From Flavobacterium sp. (GTDB lineage Bacteria; Bacteroidota; Bacteroidia; Flavobacteriales; Flavobacteriaceae), in assembly GCF_020217025.1 (NCBI RefSeq), contig NZ_JAIWOF010000114.1:1-10000 (forward strand): a stretch of DNA of 10,000 nt, given 5' to 3'. The notes beneath the pieces were generated by a model, which saw only the letters and a program-made list of their open reading frames with translations, ran no database searches and was not told where the DNA came from. Each line of letters begins with the position of its first letter. Within the stretch, counting starts at the first letter, position 1. Below, in pieces: positions 1 through 5,795 of this stretch. A program made the translations under genes and the position numbers.

Positions 1-539
1 CAATGGCATTATTCGCAGTGTACATGTACCGAAAAGGAGAAAAATCACATCCAAATAAAATTGCGTTATTCTGGACAATTGGAGCTTCTATTGTATCTTT
101 CATTGGAGCTGGATTGTTAGGATTTGCGCATACTTTACCACAAACCAACATTTATACACACGGAACTTTAGTAACAGCAATGCACGGTCACTACGCATTT
201 TGGGGCGCATATGCGATGATTGTTTTAGCAATTATTAGTTATGCAATGCCTAATATGACAGGAAGAAAATTATACGATAGCACAAGAGGTCACATGGCAT
301 TTTGGTTGTCTAATATCGGAATGTTAGGAATGACTGTTGCTTTTGGTGTAGCGGGTGTTGCTCAAGTGTACATGGAACGTAAAATGAAAATGGATTTCAT
401 GGATGTTCAAAACGAAATCAGTATTCACTTTGTCGTATTGTTGCTTTGTGCCACATTATTTACAACCGGAATTACCTTATATATTCTAGAGTTTATCAAA
501 TACGGTAAACCAACAGATGAAGCTCTTGTAAAAGAATAG
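1..539 (+). CDS. norB: Nitric oxide reductase large subunit NorB, C-terminal part (5' end outside window)
   Basis: This is the heme-copper-oxidase-family catalytic subunit that reduces 2 NO to N2O in the cytoplasmic membrane. Only the last ~178 residues are present; the frame is already open at base 1, so the Met at 3 is probably internal. The fragment shows about four hydrophobic segments (roughly residues 20-42, 60-82, 98-120, 140-165). The diagnostic motif is THGT followed by HGHYAFWGAYAMI: the two histidines at fragment residues 61 and 63 match the NorB helix that supplies the ligands of heme b3 and heme b. The next stretch, IISYAMP, is also NorB-like. The protein ends in a short charged tail (KYGKPTDEALVKE). 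Whether it is a cytochrome-type or quinol-type enzyme, or fused to NorC, cannot be told because the N-terminus is missing. The downstream norQ, norD, norE and norF relatives support the call. Confidence 0.93.
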   Translation, partial: MALFAVYMYRKGEKSHPNKIALFWTIGASIVSFIGAGLLGFAHTLPQTNIYTHGTLVTAMHGHYAFWGAYAMIVLAIISYAMPNMTGRKLYDSTRGHMAFWLSNIGMLGMTVAFGVAGVAQVYMERKMKMDFMDVQNEISIHFVVLLLCATLFTTGITLYILEFIKYGKPTDEALVKE

Positions 540-577
540 TTATTAATTATTTAGGTTAGAATTATACAATTAATAAC
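539..577 (+). repeat. 10-bp perfect inverted repeat just after norB
   Basis: The arms G-TTATTAATT (539-548) and AATTAATAA-C (568-577) are perfect reverse complements separated by 19 nt; the left arm begins with the last base of the norB stop codon. It could form an AU-rich hairpin in the 3' untranslated RNA, or be a DNA operator. An AT-rich palindrome in an AT-rich genome may be chance, so the functional reading is weak. It lies directly before the GC-richer terminator-like hairpin. Confidence 0.4.
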
Positions 578-580
578 CAG

Positions 581-632
581 CCGAGACCAATTGCCCAGAG
601 TTGTCGCTGCCCGCTTTTGGTTTCGGTTTTTT
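581..632 (+). terminator. Terminator-like hairpin with structured loop between norB and norQ
   Basis: The arms CCGAGACCAA (581-590) and TTGGTTTCGG (617-626) pair over 10 bp with one G-U, followed by a six-T run (627-632), the layout of an intrinsic terminator. The 26-nt loop is unusually long and GC-rich for this genome. It contains a possible inner stem CAGAG (596-600) / CGCTG (605-609) around TTGT, with one mismatch. Since norQ begins only 15 nt downstream, this is probably a partial terminator or attenuator that lowers accessory gene expression relative to norB. A separate structured RNA cannot be excluded. I do not recognise a known riboswitch. Confidence 0.65.
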
Positions 633-647
633 CAAAAATAAATTGCC

Positions 648-1433
648 ATGATAGTAGCAGAAAAAACCATATTTTATAAAGCAGTAGGTTCTGAAATTGA
701 AATTTTCAATCAAATTAATCAATTGCGATTGCCTTTATTATTGAAAGGTCCAACCGGCTCTGGAAAGTCCCGTTTTATTGAATATATGGCGAATGAAGTT
801 AACAAAACATTAGTCACCGTAAGTTGTCACGAAGAAACTTCAGCAACCGATTTAATTGGACGTTTTATTATCAAAGGAGCCGAAACCATTTGGATTGACG
901 GACCATTATCCATAGCCGTAAAAAACGGATATATTTTATATTTAGATGAGGTTGCCGAAGCGCGTCCAGATGTCATCGTAGCCATTCACTCCTTAACAGA
1001 TCACAGAAGAGAACTTTTCATTGATAAATTAGGAGAAACCATCAAAGCACATCCTGATTTTCTTTTAGTAGCTTCGTTTAATCCAGGGTATCAAAAAGGA
1101 TTCAAAGAATTGAAACCTTCCACTCGTCAACGATTTGTAGCACTTTCATTCGATTATCCAAATCCAAAAATTGAAGCCGAAATTTTAATTAATGAAACCG
1201 GAATTCAAGCCGATATCGCTCAAAAGTTAGTCGCAATCGGAACAAAAATTAGAAATCTTACCGAATTAGGGCTAACCGAAACCGTTTCCACTCGATTATT
1301 AGTGGACGCCGCAAAACTTATCAATAACGGATTACCAAAACGATTAGCTGTTCACGTTGCCGTTGTTGAACCTTTAACAGACGAGCAAGAAACCATTCAA
1401 GCTTTAAACGATTTGTGCGATTTAATGATTTAA
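648..1433 (+). CDS. norQ: MoxR-type AAA+ ATPase, NorQ/CbbQ family
   Basis: This is a 261-residue cytoplasmic AAA+ ATPase of the NorQ/NirQ/CbbQ family. In that family the ATPase works with a VWA partner (NorD) to remodel its target; for NorB this is thought to be needed for non-heme iron insertion or activation. Visible motifs: Walker A GPTGSGKS at residues 34-41, Walker B ILYLDEV at 96-102, a sensor-1 region VASFNPGY with Asn145, and the arginine-finger-like STRQRF at 158-163. Length is normal for the family (about 260-270). The start ATG lies 15 nt after the terminator-like hairpin with no clear Shine-Dalgarno, as is usual in Bacteroidota. Its 3' end abuts norD, so the ATPase and its VWA partner are co-transcribed. 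The norQ name rests on context between norB and norD; sequence alone would say CbbQ/NirQ/NorQ. Confidence 0.93.
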   Translation: MIVAEKTIFYKAVGSEIEIFNQINQLRLPLLLKGPTGSGKSRFIEYMANEVNKTLVTVSCHEETSATDLIGRFIIKGAETIWIDGPLSIAVKNGYILYLDEVAEARPDVIVAIHSLTDHRRELFIDKLGETIKAHPDFLLVASFNPGYQKGFKELKPSTRQRFVALSFDYPNPKIEAEILINETGIQADIAQKLVAIGTKIRNLTELGLTETVSTRLLVDAAKLINNGLPKRLAVHVAVVEPLTDEQETIQALNDLCDLMI

Positions 1434-1444
1434 AGATTGGAGTT

Positions 1445-3211
1445 ATGGGCTTAGAATTAGACGAAATTATCTATAAAAAAGTACTCAAGTACTTTAAAAA
1501 TAAACGACTCAATGATGCCGAAATTCTGAGCCGTCAAATCAACTTATCTGATATTAAACCACGATTGACTCTTTTTGCGAGAGCAATTTGTGGTGCGCCA
1601 ATCGAAATTTTTCCAGCCGAACGCGAAGGCGGTTACAAAAACAAAAACTTCTTTCTTCCAATAAATTGTTCGCTTTTCCCAACAAAAGAAGAAAATCTGA
1701 AGTTCTATTTTTTCAGAACAGTGTATTTGAGTATTCAAAAACAACTGAATTTCAATTGGGATAACCAAGATAATTCACCAGAACTTTCTTTGGAAAAAGC
1801 TTTTGAAACTGCGCCATTAGTCATTGGGAAAATGTTTGAAAATTATCCATCCATGCAAGAGTTTTATTATGATGCGGTGCCAAAATTACCCGTTAATAAA
1901 AAAGACCAAACCATTGATTACTCTTGGTTGTACGGAAAATGGATGAAAAACACACCCCAAATTGATGCCGAAAATGTATTGCAAAATTTCGATGACAATA
2001 CTAAGAAAATAAAAAACAATGTCGTAGCCGAAACCACCCTTCATGCGAAAGCCGTTGAAGAAATCGAATCGCTTACGATTGACAAAAAGCAACAAGAAGA
2101 TTATGTGTTAATGCACAGTTTCGAGAAAATAGAAACGGCAGAAGAATTCAACGGAAATTGGCGTGATTTTGATGGAAAAGACGATTTAAAAGACCATCAA
2201 GAAGCCTTGGAAGAAATGAACATGCGATTCACCGTTCGTGTGGATGACATGGTACATTCTGTATATCAAGCGGATTTTGTTGAGAATACTTCCATTGCCG
2301 AAAGTGCTGAGGTAGATGAAAAAGGCTTTCATTTAAAATACGACGAGTGGGATTTCAAAAAACGAAATTACTTGGCTGATTTCTGTAAAGTATATCCAAA
2401 AACCCAACTCAAAACTCACGCGACTTATTATAAAAATACGATGGCGAAGTACAAAACCACTTTAAATGGTTTACGAAAAATGCTTACCAGCGTAAATAAT
2501 AAAATGCAACAACAACGAAGACAATTACAAGGTGACGCTTTCGATTTAGACGCGTTAACCGATTTATATACCGACATTCATTCTGGAAAATCGCCTGACG
2601 AACGCATTTATTTATCGCAAAGAAAGAAAAACAAAGACCTAGCCATTTTAGTTTTGTTAGACATTAGTCTTTCAAGCGATGGTTATGCCGCAGGAAATCG
2701 TGTGATTGATGTAGAAAAAGAAGTTTCTATTTTATTTGGCGAAATTCTGCATGAGTTCGACATCGATTTTGCGATTGACGGATTTTATTCCAAAACTAGA
2801 AATTTCACGACTTATCTGACTTTGAAAGATTTCAACGAAAGTTGGAACAAAGCCAAACATAAAATCGGAGCTGTTGAGCCTAATGGTTATACTCGAATTG
2901 GTCCCGCATTACGTCACGCTGGCGCACGAATGGATCAATTGGATGCCAAAAACAAATGGATTATCGTGCTTTCCGATGGAAAACCAAACGATTACGATAA
3001 ATACGAAGGACAACACGGCATTCAAGACATCAAACAAGCATTGCGAGAATTGAATGAACGAAAAATCAATTCGTATGCTTTAGCTATCGAAGCTCAAGCC
3101 AAATATTATTTACCGCAAATGTTCGGTCAAAATCATTATCAAATATTAACCTCTCCCGAAGCTTTACTAAAATCATTGGTAAAACTTTATGAGAAAATCA
3201 AACATCAATAA
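1445..3211 (+). CDS. norD: VWA-domain NO reductase activation protein NorD
   Basis: This is a 588-residue soluble protein with a C-terminal von Willebrand factor A domain, the partner of NorQ in activating NO reductase. The metal-ion-dependent adhesion site is complete: DISLS with Asp406, Ser408 and Ser410, the Thr in GYTRIG at 483, and Asp511 in LSDGKPND. The N-terminal ~400 residues are charged, largely helical and less conserved, as is typical for NorD. Size fits NorD (about 600-640). An in-frame GTG at 1415 would add ten residues and overlap norQ by 19 nt. I prefer ATG 1445, preceded by GGAG and giving the NorD-like start MGLELDEIIYKK, although the GGAG-to-ATG gap is short. Its last codons overlap a possible upstream Met of the next gene, showing tight operon packing. 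Confidence 0.92.
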   Translation: MGLELDEIIYKKVLKYFKNKRLNDAEILSRQINLSDIKPRLTLFARAICGAPIEIFPAEREGGYKNKNFFLPINCSLFPTKEENLKFYFFRTVYLSIQKQLNFNWDNQDNSPELSLEKAFETAPLVIGKMFENYPSMQEFYYDAVPKLPVNKKDQTIDYSWLYGKWMKNTPQIDAENVLQNFDDNTKKIKNNVVAETTLHAKAVEEIESLTIDKKQQEDYVLMHSFEKIETAEEFNGNWRDFDGKDDLKDHQEALEEMNMRFTVRVDDMVHSVYQADFVENTSIAESAEVDEKGFHLKYDEWDFKKRNYLADFCKVYPKTQLKTHATYYKNTMAKYKTTLNGLRKMLTSVNNKMQQQRRQLQGDAFDLDALTDLYTDIHSGKSPDERIYLSQRKKNKDLAILVLLDISLSSDGYAAGNRVIDVEKEVSILFGEILHEFDIDFAIDGFYSKTRNFTTYLTLKDFNESWNKAKHKIGAVEPNGYTRIGPALRHAGARMDQLDAKNKWIIVLSDGKPNDYDKYEGQHGIQDIKQALRELNERKINSYALAIEAQAKYYLPQMFGQNHYQILTSPEALLKSLVKLYEKIKHQ

Positions 3212-3212
3212 A

Positions 3213-4184
3213 ATGGCAACATCAGAAACACATACAAACGTGATTGAAGGACATCCCATTCATACTTATTTCGTAGAAACCGATTTGATTCATCAATTAT
3301 TGGAAGAATTAAACACCATTAATCCAAAAGAAGAATTTCAAAAATTTTACAATGTTTTCAATCATTTAGCAACCGTTGAACGACGCTTTGAGCGAAAAGA
3401 AAATCAATTATTTCCGTTTTTAGAACAAAAAGGTTGGACGGGACCTTCTCGAAATATGTGGTCGTTTCACGATACGATTAGAGAAATGTTTCGCATTGTT
3501 AGAAAAAATTTGGATGACCAAGATTTCACTTCTGCCAAGCACAATACGAATTTAATTTCTCAAAATTTATATCGCTTATTAGAAGTAGAAAAAAACGTTT
3601 TGTTTCCAAATGCTTTAGAAATGCTATCCGATGAAGATTGGATTAAAATGCGAAAAGGAGAAGACGAAATAGGTTGGATGTTATCAGAAGCGCCACCAAA
3701 ATTCTCAAATGAATCCGAATACATTCATCCTTCTCAAGATACAGAACGCAGAACCGATGTAGTTTTTAACGAAAATGCAGCGCATTACGATGAAGGCTTC
3801 ATGACAGTTGAACAGGTAAATCTACTTTTCAAAACGTTACCTATCGATTTAACTTATGTAGATGAAAACGATAAGGTAATTTTCTACAATCGAGGTGAAG
3901 AACGCGTTTTTCCAAGAAGTGCTGGAATTATTGGTAGAGAAGTTCGTTTTTGTCATCCACCCAAAAGTGTGGATACCGTTTTACAAATTTTAGAAGCATT
4001 TAGAAAAGGCGAACAAAACGAAGCTTCTTTCTGGATTAACTACAAAGAACGTCTGATTTACATTCGCTATTTTGCAGTTAGAGATACTCAAAAAAGATAT
4101 AAAGGCGTAATCGAAATGTCACAAGATATTACAGATATCAAACAAATTAACGGCGAAAAACGATTGTTAGAATGGAATAATTAA
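3213..4184 (+). CDS. Hemerythrin-PAS protein (DUF438-type), probable di-iron sensor or repair protein
   Basis: A 323-residue cytoplasmic protein with an N-terminal hemerythrin-like four-helix bundle (about 12-140) and a C-terminal PAS domain (about 203-308). Candidate di-iron ligands are His14/His17 in GHPIH, His51, Glu63 in KENQLFPFLE, His86 in WSFHD and Glu127 in EVEKNVLFP; KENQLFP and WSFHD are characteristic of DUF438-family proteins. The PAS part has the family signature FCHPPKSV (247-253), LPIDLTYVDENDKVIFYNRGEER before it and EMSQDIT near the end. No DNA-binding, kinase or GGDEF domain is present, and the N-terminal DUF438 domain itself seems absent. By context it may sense or buffer NO/O2, or repair iron centres as YtfE/ScdA di-iron proteins do; this is inference. 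ATG 3213 is chosen two bases after the norD stop; an in-frame ATG at 3189 would add eight residues inside norD. Confidence 0.82.
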   Translation: MATSETHTNVIEGHPIHTYFVETDLIHQLLEELNTINPKEEFQKFYNVFNHLATVERRFERKENQLFPFLEQKGWTGPSRNMWSFHDTIREMFRIVRKNLDDQDFTSAKHNTNLISQNLYRLLEVEKNVLFPNALEMLSDEDWIKMRKGEDEIGWMLSEAPPKFSNESEYIHPSQDTERRTDVVFNENAAHYDEGFMTVEQVNLLFKTLPIDLTYVDENDKVIFYNRGEERVFPRSAGIIGREVRFCHPPKSVDTVLQILEAFRKGEQNEASFWINYKERLIYIRYFAVRDTQKRYKGVIEMSQDITDIKQINGEKRLLEWNN

Positions 4185-4195
4185 TAGAAAGAGTT

Positions 4196-4858
4196 ATGAG
4201 AATTATAGGTACGATTTTATTCAGCATTTTTATCATCTTTATTTTTTCGTGTGAAACTGTCGAGCATCATCATGTTCCAAAAACGGCAAATGAAGCTTTG
4301 AGAGAATTGATGGAAGGAAACCAGCGTTATGTTAATAATGTACCGATGCATCATGATTTTATTGATGAAGCGCATCATTCCGAAAAAGACCAACATCCGC
4401 ATACTTTTGTGTTGTCTTGTATCGATTCTCGTGTGCCACCTGAAATTGTTTTTGATCAAGGAATTGGAAATTTATTTGTTGCTCGTGTAGCCGGAAATAT
4501 CGAAGATCCAAACATTTTAGGAAGTATGGAATATGCCGTTCAAGTGAAAGGAACTAAATTATTGGTGGTTTTAGGACATTCCAATTGTGGTGCAGTTCAA
4601 GGTGCAATTGATAATGTAAATTTAGGACATTTGACACAATTAACCAATCAAATCAAAGTGGCATTTAGTCATCACAGAACGTATCCATTACCCGAACATT
4701 TATCAAATGAAACAGGTCGATTGAACGTGATTTCCACCATAGAACACATTCTCTCTTCGAGCAAAATTATTAGAGATTTGGTCCATCAAAAGAAAATAAA
4801 AATAGTAGGAACATTTTATGATTTACACACAGGTAAAGTCGAATTATTACAATCATGA
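4196..4858 (+). CDS. Beta-class carbonic anhydrase, predicted lipoprotein
   Basis: This 220-residue protein interconverts CO2 and bicarbonate. Beta-class zinc motifs are present: CIDSR with Cys75, Asp77 and Arg79, and HSNCGA with His128 and Cys131; the VARVAGN stretch (96-101) also fits. The first 18 residues are a hydrophobic signal ending in IFSC, a plausible lipobox with lipidated Cys19, so the mature enzyme would be periplasmic and membrane-anchored, unlike the usual cytosolic beta enzyme. The N-terminal mature region is rich in histidine (24-26, 52-53, 60-61, 67, 69). An AGAAAGAG stretch (4187-4194) before the ATG supports the start. Its stop overlaps the next gene's start (ATGA at 4855-4858), placing it firmly inside the nor accessory operon. 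Why a carbonic anhydrase sits here is not established. Confidence 0.9.
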   Translation: MRIIGTILFSIFIIFIFSCETVEHHHVPKTANEALRELMEGNQRYVNNVPMHHDFIDEAHHSEKDQHPHTFVLSCIDSRVPPEIVFDQGIGNLFVARVAGNIEDPNILGSMEYAVQVKGTKLLVVLGHSNCGAVQGAIDNVNLGHLTQLTNQIKVAFSHHRTYPLPEHLSNETGRLNVISTIEHILSSSKIIRDLVHQKKIKIVGTFYDLHTGKVELLQS

Positions 4859-5424
4859 ACCATACAAAATCAATATACTATCCGCCTGGAGGCATTTTAA
4901 TTTGGATAATCATTTATTTAGAACTCATCACTTTCGGAATGGCGATTTTAGCATTAGCCTATTACGGTTCGGAAGAGCGTGAATTATTTCACAGCAGTAG
5001 TTTAAAATTGAATAAAACAATTGGAACAATAAACACGATTCTGTTATTAACCAGCGGATTTTTTGTAGCCAAAGGAATCCATTTTTTTAAAGCTGCTAAC
5101 ATCAAAAAGACGTTGTTTTATTTCAATGGTGCAATGCTTGGAGGTCTTGGATTTTTAGTTTTAAAATCATTCGAATATTATGAAAAATTACAAGCCGGAT
5201 TGCACATGGATTACAATTCGTTTTTTAGATTTTATTGGTTATTAACAGGTTTTCATTTTATACATGTTTTGGTGGGATTGGTAATTTTATTTGTCATTAC
5301 ATTTTCCATCAAGAAAAAACAAACCGAAGCATCCTTTGAAGACATCGAAGCCAGCGCTAGTTTTTGGCACATGTGCGATTTAATTTGGTTGCTTTTATTT
5401 CCGGTACTTTATTTACTTTTTTAA
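4855..5424 (+). CDS. norE: Cytochrome c oxidase subunit III-like protein, NorE type
   Basis: A 189-residue integral membrane protein of the COX3 superfamily. Five hydrophobic segments are visible at about residues 12-36, 57-75, 87-104, 128-152 and 166-188. Family hallmarks are GFHFIHVLVGLVILF (the COX3 helix with conserved His) and the C-terminal SFWHMCDLIWLLLFPVLYLLF, plus an early PPGGILIWIIIYLEL. It is shorter than a full seven-helix COX3 (about 260 residues) and close in size to NorE, an accessory protein in nor operons whose loss slows NO reduction in some denitrifiers. Translation is coupled to the preceding carbonic anhydrase gene by an ATGA overlap, and a norF-like gene follows ten bases later. 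The symbol is given from family plus context; no subunit I or II of a cytochrome oxidase lies nearby to suggest a true oxidase subunit. Confidence 0.85.
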   Translation: MNHTKSIYYPPGGILIWIIIYLELITFGMAILALAYYGSEERELFHSSSLKLNKTIGTINTILLLTSGFFVAKGIHFFKAANIKKTLFYFNGAMLGGLGFLVLKSFEYYEKLQAGLHMDYNSFFRFYWLLTGFHFIHVLVGLVILFVITFSIKKKQTEASFEDIEASASFWHMCDLIWLLLFPVLYLLF

Positions 5425-5434
5425 ATGTAAGATT

Positions 5435-5674
5435 ATGAAAGACACGATTTCTTCTACGTTCATTTTGTTGTTGGCACTGACTGTAATTGCTGCTTTTGTA
5501 GCATTAAATGTAAGTGCAGAAATTATGGCAACAACGGTTGTTACTTTAGCTTTAATTAAGTTTTGGTTAGTAGCTTTTCAGTTTATGGAATTAAAAAAGG
5601 CACATGCTTTTTGGAAATATTTGATTTTAGGTTTTGGTGGTTTAATGGGAATTATTTTAGTGATTTTACTCTAA
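5435..5674 (+). CDS. norF: Small membrane protein, NorF / cytochrome oxidase subunit IV-like
   Basis: A 79-residue protein with three predicted membrane helices (about residues 8-26, 30-47 and 58-79) and few charged residues. The middle motif LALIKFWLVAFQFMELKKAHAFWK resembles the bacterial COX4/NorF family, in which a lysine and a FMEL stretch sit at the end of helix 2. NorF accompanies NorE in nor operons and affects NO reductase activity; its molecular role is unclear. It starts ten bases after the norE-like gene and appears to be the last gene of the nor accessory operon. No convincing terminator hairpin follows, so some transcription may run into the next gene. Small size makes the family call less certain than for its neighbours, but the position supports it. 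Confidence 0.75.
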   Translation: MKDTISSTFILLLALTVIAAFVALNVSAEIMATTVVTLALIKFWLVAFQFMELKKAHAFWKYLILGFGGLMGIILVILL

Positions 5675-5694
5675 TTTTTTCCAATTTTAAAAGC

Positions 5695-5708
5695 ATGATA
5701 ATAATCAT
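5695..5708 (+). promoter_or_regulatory. FNR/CRP-family-type operator ATGAT-N4-ATCAT (copy 1)
   Basis: The sequence ATGAT-aata-ATCAT is a perfect 5-bp inverted repeat with a 4-bp spacer, the geometry of FNR/DNR/NnrR sites (consensus TTGAT-N4-ATCAA), with A/T replacing the outer T/A. It lies 88 bp before the unknown gene at 5796. The same half-sites recur at 7719-7732. Its centre (5701.5) is 33.5 bp before a TTTG at 5735, a class II activator arrangement with a predicted transcription start near 5743. The regulator is not encoded in the window. Confidence 0.72.
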
Positions 5709-5730
5709 ATATTAATCTGAAGGATTGTAT

Positions 5731-5738
5731 TTTATTTG
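5731..5738 (+). promoter_or_regulatory. Candidate -7 promoter element (TTTATTTG)
   Basis: TTTATTTG resembles the Bacteroidota -7 consensus TAnnTTTG (one mismatch, at the A). It is placed where a -7 box should be if the palindrome at 5695-5708 is centred near -41.5. No clear -33 TTTG is seen, which suits an activator-dependent promoter. The weak consensus keeps confidence moderate. Confidence 0.5.
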
Positions 5739-5795
5739 TCACTATTTATTTTTTTAAGAGATAAATGAAATGCAAAAATTAACCAAGAAAACAAT

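Noticed and set aside
1415..1445. GTG start giving a ten-residue longer NorD that overlaps norQ by 19 nt
   Set aside because: The ATG at 1445 is preceded by GGAG and gives a NorD-like N-terminus; the extension adds no recognisable sequence.
1544..2095. Two minus-strand open frames of about 70 residues within norD
   Set aside because: Antisense to a well-supported gene, Phe/Ile-rich composition as expected from complementing A-rich codons, no recognisable motifs.
3189..3213. Upstream ATG for the hemerythrin-PAS gene inside the norD end
   Set aside because: It adds only eight residues and overlaps norD; the ATG at 3213 directly follows the norD stop and is the simpler start.
3284..3297. TTGAT-TC-ATCAA palindrome resembling an FNR box
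   Set aside because: The spacer is 2 bp rather than 4, and it lies inside the coding region of the hemerythrin-PAS gene.
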